From Cycas panzhihuaensis (Eukaryota > Cycadophyta), in contig CM041465.1 of the NCBI GenBank assembly GCA_023213395.1, forward strand, positions 24,621,741 to 24,685,740: 64,000 nt of DNA, written 5' to 3'. Shown here in pieces: positions 1-11,190 of this stretch. The first letter of the stretch is position 1. Each line of letters opens with the position of its first letter. Below the pieces are notes generated by a model. It saw nothing but the letters and a program-made list of their open reading frames with translations, was not told the DNA's origin and made no database searches. The translations under genes were made by a program, and so were the position numbers.

Positions 1-616
1 ACATTCCATGAGAACAAAATACTAAATTTGACTAATTGGTTGCATGCATCTTAGAGCATCACCTATGGTTAGACAACTCCTCTCCTTAAGGCTTCTAAGC
101 CCATCAATAGGATTAGACTTCCAAGATAATCTCCTTATTACATTACAATGCTCCATAATGAGTATAAACTATTCATATTTTACAATAAGCTTAAACTGTT
201 GATGCACTAGAATAAGCCTAAACTACCTCCCCCTTTAAAATCCCTTCACTAAAGAGGATAAACTATAATAATTATTTTATTATTGCCATTTTATTTAAGG
301 CTTTTGAGCCTATTTTAGGGATTTAACTTACAATTTAATCCCTCTTTAGAGCATTCTTCACATGTATTTCTCCATAATGACTTATACAAGAAAACATAAA
401 AGGGTGTAAATATGACATAACAACAAGATAGATCACTTTTATTACAACAAAAAGTGATGGTTATAGAATTATAAGCACAAGATAACAAATTTTAAAAGAC
501 TAACACAATACTATAGTGTGCTAATTATAATAGACTTGGCAAAAAATAACTATTAATATTTGGTAAGGCCTTATATAAACAAAAGAGGCATCTTTCTTGA
601 AATGTTATTAGCATGT
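1..616. other. AT-rich sequence, no gene recognised
   Basis: No reading frame, repeat boundary or RNA gene could be supported here. The stretch is AT-rich and abuts the left edge of the tandem duplication at 617. It may be further chromovirus debris, but I saw no protein similarity that would show it. Confidence 0.5.
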
Positions 617-659
617 GAAAATAACCTTGCATAAATGTTAAGAGTTAGCACTAATATTC

Positions 660-982
660 TATTGGGTTTATGCTCATCATATGACCCCACCTTGGAGTAT
701 GTAACACACAACCCTCAAAGGTAAGTTAGGTAAGGTTTATTTAATGTTACACATTATTTTATATTAATTTGAATTAGAGGTTGAGGAGGTTTTCCTCCTC
801 CCTTAAAAGTATATATTTCATGGGGTCATCTCCCCTAGTGTTCATTAATACCACCTATTAAATGATTTTTATGTACTCTTGAGTAATAATGGGTTAATTC
901 AAATGATGTATTTGCATGTTTACAATATGGATTAGTTTCTTATGGTTTACTGCTTTGCTCTGCATCTCTATAATAACCTTCA
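660..982 (+). repeat. Element A 5' LTR
   Basis: 323 bp, ending ..AACCTTCA. The first bases are TATTGGG where the other two copies have TGTTGGG, so the 5' TG has mutated. It matches 4593-4915 and the solo LTR 8979-9301 along its whole length, all 323 bp. Confidence 0.92.
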
Positions 983-984
983 TA

Positions 985-996
985 TGGTATTATAGC
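985..996 (+). promoter_or_regulatory. Element A primer-binding site
   Basis: TGGTATTATAGC, two bases after the LTR. It differs at two positions from TGGTATCAGAGC, the plant initiator-Met tRNA complement used by most copia elements. Confidence 0.75.
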
Positions 997-3050
997 ATAG
1001 ATCTACCCATATTTGGTATAAGAGTGACACAGTCATCTCACAGCTCATCCATATTGGTTTGATTTAATTATATATTATATTAAAGTTTAACTTTAGGCAT
1101 TCTAAAGTTTATTTGTTTCATTTTTTTAATTTATATTTTTATTTCACATTTTGTTTTTGGGTGACTTCATAGCCTTGATTCAGTAGGCTTGTGCATTAGA
1201 TCCAATGCTAAAAGCCCCTTAAAGTGACTACTCATTGTGATCCTTATTGAACCAGCAAGCTAGTGGAAGAAACTGTTCCTGATTTCATTGATTGTATAGT
1301 GAGATATTTCAGTTTGATCTACAATTACTCTGTTTGGTTCCCATTTGGTCTACAGGCTCATTCTCAGCACATAAGTAATGGATCATTATGAAACTTTACA
1401 AGCTCCTTGTTTCCTAGGATACCTCACTACCTATCAATTTTCATCTCATTTTGTGGCTTACAAAGAAAGATCTAGCCTCCAAAGTCACTCAGGCTCTAGT
1501 TTCTTAGGTTTTCATAATTTTTTCACTATTTTTTTAAATATTTTTAATTTTTTTTTATAAAATATCAATCACTCTAATCAAGAACCCCTTGTCCTCATCT
1601 CTTAGCTCAGATCTAAGTTTGATCAACACTGTTTTTCCTCTATTTAGCATCAATGTTTCTTTGTTTACTTAATGCGTGAATGTTTTTTTTCTCGTAATAC
1701 ATATACTTTTTAATCAACTTTGACATGTCTTCAGGCCTAAGCTAAGTGGAAATCAGTGGTGCCTCAATCTGCATCATGTCCTGTGTCAATACTCAATCAA
1801 TTCGATTGAGTTTGAAGCCTCTGTGTCACCTCTGTTTCATTGCACAGGTTGTCATGTATATTTGGCGTATTAACATTACATTATATTATATTGATAAGGT
1901 TATAAAAATTAAACCTTATTCTATAAACTTTCAAATCCCTTTGTTAAGGTTAATCCCCCCCTCAAGTGCTATCCCCTAGTCACATCGCTCCATGTGACCT
2001 TTAGTTTTTTTATTAAAGGGGCCTATTTCAAGTTTATAAAATTTGTTCTTTTTCTTTTTTAATTTATTCTTAATATATAGAGTACTTAGTAATTTTTTTC
2101 TATATCTTCTCACTGGAGTACTGGTTTTTGACAAAACCTATTCCGTTGTGACTAGAATTTTGTGGGCTATAGTATAAATTGGCTATTTACTACTTTTGGA
2201 GCTGATTTGACCTAGTTTTTATAATTTAAAGTCAATGATTTTTTTTTTTAATCTTTTGATTTATTAACATAAAGAGGACCTTTCATTATTTTTGATATAA
2301 CTTTCTCGTTTGACATCAAATTTTAAATCCATTAGTTTCATTGGAAATCTGACTCATTTCTCTTTATACTAACATATTTATTTGTAAGTTTTGAAGTTTT
2401 TTTATAGATGTTCAAAGTAAATAAAGTTAAGGTACATAAGTGCTCCTAGTTCATCATTATTTTATATTTTTAAACACTATTTCTTAAGGTTAATTAACTT
2501 AAAGCATATTAAGAAGTTTTAAATTTATATTTGATCATTTTTACATTATTTTATAAGGTTTTATTAGCATTTCATAATCTTTTGAGCTTCTCAGCTCTGG
2601 TTAAGCCCTAAAAAGGGGTCATTTCACTTTTTCATTAAAATCTTGAGTTGCAGCAACCTATTTTCCAAACGGTCAAATCTGTTGGAAAGATATTTTATTA
2701 TTCTTCAATCTAATATAGTTTCATTTTAATTTGATATTGTTTAGTGAGACTTTAGAGATGATAAACTTGAGCATCTGATTTATCCTAATAGGCTTATTTT
2801 CTTAACTCTTTAAGGAGTTTTTTCTTCCAACCAGGTTATATTTACTTCATTAATCATTCACTATATATATTTTTGAAGGTTTTATTTGGTTTTTTTATAG
2901 TTTTCTATAAGCTTATTTGCAGTAAAAGATTGATTTCATACACCTAAAGCGATCAACAAGCTAAGTGGGCCTACATAACAAAATTGGTACAATTCTTTAT
3001 TTTAGAAGCTTTTTCTTAATATTTTTTTTCATATTTTTAAAGAAAAAAAA

Positions 3051-3091
<41 letters not shown>

Positions 3092-3900
3092 TTCCTACCT
3101 TATACATCTTCATTGTGGTCAAAAGGAATAATTATTCATCTTGCATTAAAAAAATTTGGTCATTTCCTTGCTCAAGCTAGTGTTTATTTGTTTGAAAATT
3201 TAAAAGTTTAGTTAAAAGATCTTATCAATCTTTTCTATTTTTTCATCATCAAGAAGATTTTATTTTAAAGTTGCATACTTAAAGGTCTTATTTACTTTGC
3301 ATGAAAGATTCCATTATAAGTTTTCTTATAAATCTACATAAGCACTTCTTCTTGTTTGATCATTCTATTTCAAAGAGTATTTGAAATCATACATTCCAAG
3401 TTCATTGATTTATTAAGCTTTCTGATTTCTTCTAAAGGCATATGTTTTGTTGAAAAGTACATAACATATCAAAAGTTCACTTGTTGAAAGCAATCTTGAT
3501 TCATTGTTACACTTATAAAGGTTGCATATAGTTCCTAGTGCACTTTATTTTCAAAGGAACATTTCATTTTTCTAAAAAGGCATTGCATCTCTTTTTGTAA
3601 GTTATTGCTTGAATATTTACTTCCAAAGTTTATTATATCATTTTATTCAATCTTGCTTAGAGGATATTGTTCTTCATTCAAGTTATTTTCTTTTTGCATA
3701 AAAAGAATCTTTCAAAATCCTAAGCAAGACTACATCATTGATAATTTATTTTTTATCATTAATTAATTATTTAAAAAAAAAAAGACATTGGCTTGCATTT
3801 ATTTTGAAGGAATATCTTTATCATCTATTGAAATCATTTAAGGATTTCTCTATTCAAAAATCACATTTTTTTTCAATTATATACTAAAGTTTCCTATACA
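997..3900 (+). other. Element A long leader without a coding frame
   Basis: About 2.9 kb of AT-rich sequence between the primer site and gag. No conserved frame is seen; short open stretches (for example 1378-1560 and 1746-1979) have low-complexity or random-looking composition. It contains a (TA)n run at 3053-3087. Confidence 0.6.
3053..3087. repeat. (TA)n microsatellite
   Basis: About 17 uninterrupted TA units inside the leader of element A. Confidence 0.95.
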
Positions 3901-4590
3901 ATGGCAATCAATCCAAATCAAATATGATTCCATATATTTGATGGTCATCATTTTCAATAATGGAGTAAAATAATACAAACACACTTTATCACAAATGATC
4001 TTTGGAGATATCTATAAGATAGATATGAACTTAATACTAAAGAAGACATAAAAAAGGATAATGAATCCTTAGCTATATTGTTTTGTACCATAGATAATAA
4101 TATATTTTCTAATATTTATGAAATGATGACATCCAAATCCATATGGAACACCTTAGATTTTATTTATGGGGGAGAAACCCTCAATGTAAATGAATTTAAC
4201 TATGATAATGTTGTAGATGTGAGATAGATGTCAGAGTAGGATGAAGAAAACTCAAATCAAATGAACGATCATATTGTAGCATATGAAGATGGTTCTTCAT
4301 TTGAAGGGTAGAAATACTTGGACATGATCATTACTCACAAAATAAAGATTCCAGATAATAAAGTCAAAGATGCAACCATTCATCCTCATTCAAATCAAGC
4401 TACACCTACTTGGATGTCATTTGAACCAGTCAATGTTAAAGAGACACACATTATTGAAAGGATGAAGTGAGTTGATGATAATAAAGCTAAAGGGCAAGCA
4501 TTCAAAGTTTTTTTTAAAGTTCTTTTTAAGTTCAAGTATCACAAGTTTAAAGAGAAGATAAAGATATACGTGATGACCATTAAAGGGGAG
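3901..4590 (+). pseudogene. Element A Gag (UBN2-type copia capsid), broken
   Basis: Starts at ATG 3901 and reads in one frame to the purine tract. Early residues read FDGHHFQ, stop, WSKIIQTHFITNDLWRYL, the typical start of copia Gag (substrate phrase, W, then the NDLW motif). The middle (SKSIWNTLDFIYGG) fits the following helical part. At least seven in-frame stops (TGA, TAG) interrupt it, with no clear frameshift. No CCHC zinc knuckle is visible. The C-terminus runs straight into the 3' LTR, so pol was lost before this copy inserted or was never present. Confidence 0.8.
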
Positions 4591-4592
4591 AA
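4580..4592 (+). promoter_or_regulatory. Element A polypurine tract
   Basis: TTAAAGGGGAGAA lies directly against the TGTTGGG start of the 3' LTR and would prime plus-strand synthesis. Confidence 0.85.
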
Positions 4593-4915
4593 TGTTGGGT
4601 TGATACTCATCACATGGCCCCACCTTGGAGTATGCAATGCACAACCTTCAAAGGTAAGTTAGGTAAGGTTTATTTAATGTTGCACATTATTTTATATTAA
4701 TTTAAATTAGAGGTTGAGGAGGTTTCCCTCCTCCCTTAAAAGTATATATTTCATGGGGTCATCTCCCCCAGTGTTCATTAACACCACCTATTAAAGGATT
4801 TTTATGTACTCTTGAGCAATAATGGGTTAATTCAAATGATGTATTTACATATTTATAATATGGATTAGTTTCTTATGGTTTACTATTATGCTCTACATCT
4901 CCACAATAACCTTCA
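4593..4915 (+). repeat. Element A 3' LTR
   Basis: 323 bp, TGTTGGG..CTTCA, followed by the target duplication TATTC. It is visibly diverged from the 5' LTR, mostly by transitions, so the insertion is not recent. Confidence 0.92.
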
Positions 4916-5331
4916 TATTCAAATCTCATGGTTACAAGTACTAGCAACTAGGTTCTATGGTTAATCTAGTTGTATAATAGGCCCTATTAAAGATGTAGTT
5001 ATGGAATAAGTCCCTTCTTTTGAGACATTGAGTTCTTGAACCTAAAAAAATATGGATATTATTGAGTGAATTTTGCTAATTTCCATGTTGCTTCCTCTAA
5101 TTCATAATTGGCACACTACATAAGATACTTAGAAATGGTTTTACTATAAAGATAATATTGATAGTTAACTAGGATGTATTCATGAGGAATAATAAGGATT
5201 TTTTCTTTATGTAGGATGCAAAGGGTTATTTTGGGGGTGATTCACAGGCTAAGATATTTCTTGAGATAAACTATATTTAACTTCTCTATTATATTAATCG
5301 ATTTTATAGGAGCCATAATAACGAGGATTCA
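4916..5331 (-). pseudogene. Chromovirus relic: integrase tail and chromodomain (copy 1, left part)
   Basis: On the minus strand this encodes the end of a Ty3/gypsy chromovirus polyprotein. The chromodomain is recognisable around 5050-5140, with the phrase CANYELEEATWKLAKF where relatives have a W-x-x-Y-P-x-E-E-A-T-W core. A purine-rich stretch on the minus strand near 5005-5020 may be the old polypurine tract. The same region occurs at 9302-9720 and, more diverged, at 46380-46760. It is split from 8618-8935 by the LINE. Confidence 0.75.
5315..5331. repeat. LINE target-site duplication, left copy
   Basis: ATAATAACGAGGATTCA, repeated with one mismatch at 8618-8634. The empty site is preserved in copy 2 of the tandem duplication near 9702-9720. 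Confidence 0.9.
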
Positions 5332-6850
5332 TGTGGCTGGCTGAAGGAGACAGAAACACTACATTTTTTCATATGACCACAGTCAAACATAGAGTGAGCA
5401 ATAGAATTACCAGTCTTCAAAAGGAAGATGGCTTAGTAGTAAGTTTGTTAGAGGGTATGAAGGAGTTGGCTAGTGAATATTTCAAGGACTTATTCATTGA
5501 GCCGCAGGATGGGGACATGGATAAAAGGAAGGACTTCCTAAACAATATCCCCAGTTTGGTGAATGAAGCTCAAAATGCTCAGCTGACAGCTCTGTTCACC
5601 CTAGAGGAAGTTAGGGTGGCTCTCTTTGGCATGAAGAAAGATAAAGATCCAGGCCCCAATGGATTCCCACTGGGATTTTTTCAAGAGTTTTGGGACATTA
5701 TTAAAGGAGATCTTATGGAAGCTTTGCAGGAGTTTTATATAAACAAAAAGATTCTGTAGGAATGGCAGACTACATTCCTCGTTCTCATCCCTAAAAAAGA
5801 AGGAGCGAAAAGGATGGAAGAGTTTCGCCCCATCAGTCTCTGCAATATTAAATACAAGATTATAACCAAGGTCTTGGTCAATAGACTAAAGAGAATTATG
5901 CCAAACATCATCTCCCATAATCAAGATGGGTTCCTTCGGGACAGACAGATTTATGATGGTTATATTGTAGTCCATAAAATAATTCACTCAGCCATAGAAA
6001 GGAAGGAGCCTGCAATGCTCATCAAGATTGACCTCGTGAAGGCCTTTGATAGGGTCTCCTAGGAGTGCTTGCTAGATTGTCTAGAGGCATTTGGCTTTGG
6101 GGAACTTTGGCAGTCATGGATAAAGCTATGTATTGGCAACCCACAATTCTCAGTTATTATCAATGGTTCATCTTCCAACTTCTTTCCTGGCTTTAGGGGG
6201 CTAGACAGGGTGATCCCCTCTCTCCCTTCCTATACATCACGATGGTTGAGTTGTTGGGTAGAACCCTAGAGTCCGCTAAGAGGCAAGGGATTCTAAATGG
6301 CATTAAATTGACATCTGGGTTGGATAATATGGCCCACCATCAATTTGTGGACGATAATATTTTCTTAGGAAAGGTTGTTGTAAGAGAGGCATCTAGATTT
6401 AAAGAGATCTTGGGGCACTTCGAGAAGGCCATGAATCGGAAGATAAGTTTGAAGAAGAGTAATGTCTTTTTCATAAATACCCTGGGCCGTATCCAAGGTA
6501 GGATTAGTAGAATTCTAGAGATGGATATCAAAAAGCTTCCCATAATTTACCTCAGCTTGCCTCTCGTTGTTGGAAAGATGACCAAAGATATGTGGAACCC
6601 CCTTATCGATATGATATAAAGGAAGTTGGTGGGCTGGAAAGGCACCCTCTTAAGCTTAGCTGGAAAACTCTAGCTAGTTGCTTCTACACTTCAGAGCATC
6701 CCAGTTTTTTGGATGTCCATCTTTAGGGTTCCGCCAGGAATCTTAGACACTATTGAATCCATTTAGAAGAGATTCCTTTGGTCTGGGACAGAAAGCAAGG
6801 ACAGGATTCATCTGGTGAGTTAGAGTAAAGTTTGTACTCCAAAATGGGCT
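5332..6850 (+). pseudogene. LINE reverse transcriptase, broken
   Basis: Reads WLAEGDRNTTFFH, the standard phrase before the L1 reverse transcriptase, then EFRPISLCNIKYKIITKVL and the catalytic phrase QFVDDNIFLG near 6350 (FxDD box). Several stops and at least two frame changes (near 5760, 6060 and 6240) break it. A stop after the DLVKAFDRVS block is typical of Gln or Trp codon loss. The polymerase is inactive as written. Confidence 0.88.
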
Positions 6851-7486
6851 AGTGGCCTCAATCTGAGAAGGCTTTCTCCCTTCAACATCACTCTTGGGGT
6901 AAAGCTGGGCTAGCAATTACTCAAAGGTGGAGAGAGACTATGGGAGAAGATCTTATCAAGAAAATATATTCAAGGGGGCTCTCTTATAGATAACAATACT
7001 TCACTGCCTGGTTCAATCGTCTAGAGGAGCATCCTTAAAGCATGGAAAGCTATCAGGGATGGCCTAAAATAGAGATTGGGAGATGGCAACTCCATAAGAT
7101 TTTGGGAGGATGCGTGGTGTTGCGACAAGGTTCTAAAGGAATACCTAGATTTAGAGCCTATCATGGGTCCTTGTATCAGGCATTATGGTAAACATATAAA
7201 AGATTATTAGACCAAGAGTGAAAGAAATAGGGACTAGAGGAATTTTGAGGAAATCCAGGGGGAAAGAAGATTACAAGAGGGTCTTAACAAAATTAAAAGG
7301 ATTCTAGGTAAGAGTTACATCCCTAGAATGCCTTCACCGGATTCAATTGTGTGGCCATTGAGTTCATCCGGGGAGTACACTGTTCATCAGAGTTACCACT
7401 ACTTATGCCTAAAAAGAGGGGACTAGAGAAATCCAATATTAGAAGGTGTTTGGAGGCTCCCTCTCATCCCTAAGATAGCTCTCTTC

Positions 7487-7750
7487 TTGTGGACTTGTCT
7501 TATGAATAAAATACTTACTATAGATAACCTAAAAAAGAGAGACTTTTTGCTGGCCAACAGATGTATTCTATGTTGCAAAGTAGAGGAATCCATGGACCAA
7601 ATCTTCCTTCAGTGTCCTTTCACAAGGGAAGTATGGAGGATGCTGCTTGAGAAATTGGAGGTGTGTTGGATATTCTCAGAAAAGATAGTTGACCTTTGGC
7701 TTGCTTGGCAAAGCCCATTTAAAAGTAGAATTCTAAGCTGCATCTAGAAG
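7487..7750 (+). pseudogene. LINE zinc-binding region after the reverse transcriptase
   Basis: Encodes RCILCCKVEESMDQIFLQCP followed by FTREVW. This is the Cys/His pattern (C-x2-C..H-x-F-x-x-C, here with Q for H) found at the end of plant L1 ORF2 proteins. It reads to a stop at about 7747 in an otherwise open stretch. Confidence 0.75.
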
Positions 7751-7989
7751 AGTGCACTTCTAATACTAGCATGGAACATTTGGAAAGAGAGGAACTAAAG
7801 GATTTTCCAAGGGAATCAGAGGGACCAGATAGCCACCTTTAACAGAATCTGTATGGACATCAGAGAAAATGTTGGAAATATTAAAGAGAAGCACACAACC
7901 CTGGCAGAGAATAGGATTTTGCTTAAATGGGGCATAGAGCCTGAATTTGTGGTGGTAAAGCCCATATGTAGTAGCTGGATGCCTCTGGA

Positions 7990-8463
7990 TGAGCCCTAGA
8001 TCAAAATCAACTTTGATGGGGCAACAAAAGGAAACCCCATAGAAGTTGGGGGAGGGGGAATTTATAGGGACAACAAAGGTACCCCCATTTGGGCCTTTGC
8101 AAATTACTACGAGCACCAAATGAACCACTATGTGGAAATGCATGTCATGCTCAAAGCCCTAGACTTAGCTCTCGAAGGGGACATTCAGTGACTGGTAATT
8201 GAGGGGGATTCAAAGGTAGTTTTAAACACGCTAAAAGGTGTGGCCCTCCTGGATTGGAGATTCCAGCCCATAATCAATGATGCCAAAGAGATCAGTAAGG
8301 GATTAGTAGATGTCTGTATAAGGCATACCTTAAGAGAAGGTAATAAAGTAGTTGATTTTTTGGTAAACTGGGGGGTGAGTTACAAGAAGGGTCAAGTGTG
8401 GAGGTGTGATTTTCCTAGGGACCTTTTGGTTCTGATAGAAAAGGATATGGGTCATAGTAGCTA
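7990..8463 (+). pseudogene. LINE C-terminal RNase H domain, broken
   Basis: The phrase INFDGATKGNP carries the first catalytic Asp, a Glu follows in EMHVMLKALDLAL, and a second Asp lies in IEGDSKVVLNTL. This is the plant-type RNase H (RVT_3-like) found at the end of some plant L1 ORF2 proteins. One TGA near 8190 interrupts it, then the frame stays open to the TAG at 8462. It would have removed RNA from the RNA:DNA hybrid during target-primed reverse transcription. Confidence 0.85.
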
Positions 8464-8617
8464 GATGCGGGGCTTATCCCGGCAAACTAGTTCTCTTCCC
8501 TAAACCATGGGGTTGTCACGGTTAACCCTGATTTGGTAACTCATAGCTCTCTGATGTAATAGGTTATGGGATCCTGTTTCAAACCCACTATAAATTCAAT
8601 TTTATTTTATCAAAAAA

Positions 8618-8635
8618 ATAATAACAAGGATTCAA
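8618..8635. repeat. LINE target-site duplication, right copy
   Basis: ATAATAACAAGGATTCA follows the A tail and matches 5315-5331 with one change. Confidence 0.9.
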
Positions 8636-8935
8636 CTTATGGTTTTGATAGCTTTTAAGAGATTTTTACTTATGTTTCAATCAATTGCACCTTCCCTTCG
8701 ATAGCAGCCAAGTCCTTTACCTTATGTTTATTGTTGGGGCTTAACTGATTGACTGCATGGTAATGTAGAGATTGCTTGGCATTCTAACTACTTGAGATCA
8801 TGTTGATTATACTTGTGCCTAACTTATATTATTAATGGTTAAAAGATCTTAATAGTATCTGATTAATAAAAACCCACTTAAAGTGTTCTCAATTCATCTT
8901 TCTTATCAACATAATTGGTGATTGTATGATGTTAT
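8635..8935 (-). pseudogene. Chromovirus relic, copy 1 (right part)
   Basis: Continuation of the minus-strand chromovirus integrase beyond the LINE. It matches 9720-10018 closely. No intact frame remains. Confidence 0.65.
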
Positions 8936-8978
8936 GAAAATAACCTTGCATAAATGTTAAGAGTTAGCACTAATATTC

Positions 8979-9301
8979 TGTTGGGTTAATGTGTATCATA
9001 TGACCCCACCTTGAAGTATGCAACGCACAACCTTCAAAGGTAAGCTAGGTAAGGTTTATTTAATGTTGCACATTATTTTATATTAATTTGAATTAAAGGT
9101 TGAGGAGGTTTTCCTCCTCCCTTAAAAGTATATATTTCATGGGGTCATCTCCCCCGGTGTTCATTAACACCACCTATTAAAGGATTTTTATGTACTCTTG
9201 AGCAATAATGGGTTAATTCAAATGATGTATTTGCATATTTACAATATGGATTAGTTTCTTATGGTTTACTACTATGCTCTACATCTCTACAATAACCTTC
9301 A
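8979..9301 (+). repeat. Solo LTR of the element A family
   Basis: 323 bp, TGTTGGG..CTTCA, with TATTC on both sides (8974-8978 and 9302-9306). It is the product expected when the two LTRs of an inserted copy recombine and the interior is lost. Its flanks are the same as those of element A because the locus was duplicated. Confidence 0.93.
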
Positions 9302-10018
9302 TATTCAAATCCCATGGTTACAAGTACTAGCAACTAGGTTCTATGGTTAATCCAATTGTATGATAGGCCCCATTGAAGATGTAGTTATGGAATAAGTCCC
9401 TTCTTTTGAGACATTGAGTTCTTGAAGCTAAAAAAATATGGATGTTATTGAGTGAATTTTGTTAATTTCCATGTTGCTTCCTCTAATTCACAATTGACAC
9501 ACTACATAAGATACTTAGAAATGGTTTTACTATGAAGACAATATTGGTAGTTAGCTAGGATGTATTCATGAGGAACAATAATGAATTTTTCTTTATGTAG
9601 GATGCAAAGGGTTATTTTGGGGTTGATGGATGGGCCAAGATGTTTCTTGAGATAAACTATATTTAACTTCTCTATTATATTAATTGATTTTATAGGGGCC
9701 ATAATAATAAGGATTCAACTTATAGTTTTGATAGTTTTTAAGAGATTTTTGCTTATGTTTCAATCAAATGCACCTTCCCTTAGATAATAGCTAGGCCTTT
9801 TACCTTATATTTATTGTTGGGGTTTAACTGATTGACTACATGGTAATGTAGAGATTGCTTGGCATTCTAACTACTTGAGATCATGTTGATTATACTTATG
9901 CCTAACTTATATTGTTAATGGTTAAAAGATCTTAATAGTATCTAATTAATAAAAACCCACTTAAAGTGTTCTCAATTCATTTGTCTTATCAATATAATTG
10001 GTGATTGTATGATGTTAT
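9302..10018 (-). pseudogene. Chromovirus relic: integrase tail with chromodomain (copy 2)
   Basis: A minus-strand frame at 9502-9702 reads through VYLKKHLGPSINP, the linker between integrase and chromodomain, into YCLHSKTISKYLM, the first strand of the chromodomain. After one stop it continues to ELEEATWKL. Upstream, around 9700-9790, the phrase KLNPYYYGPYKI matches the GPY/F module of gypsy integrases. The chromodomain would have steered integration toward modified histones. Farther upstream no domain can be read. Confidence 0.78.
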
Positions 10019-10906
10019 TTCTTCTTTAATTTCCTCTTTTCTAGCTTAATTGACTCTTTGTTGGGAAAAATCAATCATTGATGATGGATTTTTCCTTTGA
10101 ATTTTTTTTTTTTTTTAATCTTTGATTTTTAGGCTTTAAAGTTAGGTTGTGTTTTTTGTGTTAACTAAAACTATGATCACATTTTTTGTTTTAGCCCAAA
10201 AATGAGACCTCCTTAATAAAACATGACCTAGTTATAACTAAAAATGTGAGCCCAACTTTCATCATATTTTTCATTTATTTTGCATCATGTTTTTTACTTC
10301 TTGTTGTGTTTTTATCTTTAGTTATCATGTTTTTCATTATATATCATGTTTTTCAATTGTTCACATATAAGAAAATGAAATGGCGACTAACCACTATTTT
10401 AGTCACTTGGTTTTCCATTTTGTAGGTGCCCTTGGCTTACCCCTCACTTGGTTTCCACTCATGGTTTTATTTATTTTCTAAGGGGATATAGAGATTTTTT
10501 TCTTTAAAGTGGGGCTTCTTCCCTTTTGGGTAGATTTCTAAAAAAATAGTATGGAGAAGTTTGGAAAAAATGAGGATTTGCTCAAGACGAATAACCATAG
10601 GTTATGGTAGCCTTAAATAGGATCTAAATCTCTTATGAATTATAGGTCTTTGCTTTAGAATTCACTCTTAAGGATCTTTTGGAAGTAAGGCCAAAGGACT
10701 TGACTACCTCTTATGGAGATTTAAGTAAGTGGAGTGTTTTCTGTAAGCTCACTTATGTCTCTAACATTTCTAGTAAATAATTAGAGGTATAAGTTCAAGT
10801 CATCTCCTTTCTTCCTCTCTATCTTCTCCTTTTCCATTATCCTTTCTCTCCTCCTTCTCAAGGTTTCTTTCCTCCATTTTCTTTTTACCTCCTCCTTATT
10901 TTTGTT
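10019..10906. other. AT-rich sequence, no gene recognised
   Basis: Between the tandem duplication and element B. It has T-rich runs and repeated atgtttttc phrases around 10290-10360, but no supported frame or boundary. Confidence 0.5.
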
Positions 10907-10911
10907 AAAAT

Positions 10912-11178
10912 TGTTAAAATATCACCCGACTAATGTAAATATAATTTAATATTATACATGAATCTTTTTTATTATTTGTTTGGGTTGACGGATGTAAAGG
11001 ATATTTGATATCTTTGGTCTTATGGATCTATATATATACGAAGACCATTTGTACTCTTATGCTTTTTGGATCTAATGTAATCAATGTTCTGAGGAGGGTT
11101 TACCCACTGAATATCTTTGCATACTTATTTCTATGATTGGCATGTATATATTCGATCTAGTTTTCTCTAATTTTAAGA
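10912..11178 (+). repeat. Element B 5' LTR
   Basis: 267 bp starting TGTTAAAATATCACCCGAC. It ends TTTTAAGA where the 3' copy has TTTTAACA, so the terminal CA is mutated. It contains a possible TATA stretch (atctatatatata) near 11028. Confidence 0.9.
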
Positions 11179-11190
11179 TGGTATCAGAGC
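11179..11190 (+). promoter_or_regulatory. Element B primer-binding site
   Basis: TGGTATCAGAGC, a perfect match to the complement of plant initiator-Met tRNA, directly after the LTR. Confidence 0.92.

Larger units (their letters stand above)
660..4915 (+). mobile_element. Element A: gag-only Ty1/copia-type LTR retrotransposon
   Basis: Complete 4256-bp element with two 323-bp LTRs (660-982 and 4593-4915), a 5-bp target duplication TATTC (655-659 and 4916-4920), a Met-tRNA-like primer site after the 5' LTR and a purine tract before the 3' LTR. The internal part has a leader of about 2.9 kb and one damaged gag frame that runs up to the purine tract; no protease, integrase, reverse transcriptase or RNase H is seen. 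It would have depended on enzymes from another copia element. The layout resembles the gag-only non-autonomous class known as TR-GAG. Confidence 0.9.
5332..8617 (+). mobile_element. 5'-truncated L1-type plant LINE
   Basis: A 3.29-kb insertion with a 17-bp target duplication and a short A tail at 8612-8617. It begins between the endonuclease and reverse transcriptase parts of ORF2, so ORF1 and the endonuclease are missing, the usual 5' truncation. The remaining order is reverse transcriptase, a thumb-like region, a Cys/His zinc-binding motif and a C-terminal RNase H domain. Compared with copy 2 of the duplication, which lacks it, its edges are exact. It inserted after the duplication, or was otherwise lost cleanly from copy 2 (less likely). 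Confidence 0.93.
617..8935. repeat. Tandem duplication, copy 1 (expanded by insertions)
   Basis: The sequence from 617 (gaaaataaccttgc) to 8935 (gatgttat) is repeated directly at 8936-10018. Removing the internal part of element A (keeping one LTR) and the LINE leaves about 1.08 kb, matching copy 2 almost exactly in length. Both copies have an LTR at the same target (TATTC), so the duplication came after that insertion. The LINE is only in copy 1. The outer edges share a short microhomology (atgttat). Confidence 0.85.
8936..10018. repeat. Tandem duplication, copy 2 (1083 bp)
   Basis: Direct repeat of 617-8935 without the LINE and with element A reduced to one LTR. It begins at gaaaataaccttgc and ends at gatgttat. 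Confidence 0.85.

Noticed and set aside
1378-3180. Short plus-strand frames in the leader of element A
   Set aside because: Low-complexity Phe/Ile/Tyr-rich translations from T-rich and TA-repeat sequence; no start context, domain or second copy supports them.
11179-11190. Met-tRNA-like matches considered as tRNA genes
   Set aside because: Only 12-18 bases complementary to a tRNA 3' end are present, directly beside LTRs; there is no cloverleaf. They are primer-binding sites. The same holds for the other primer sites listed.
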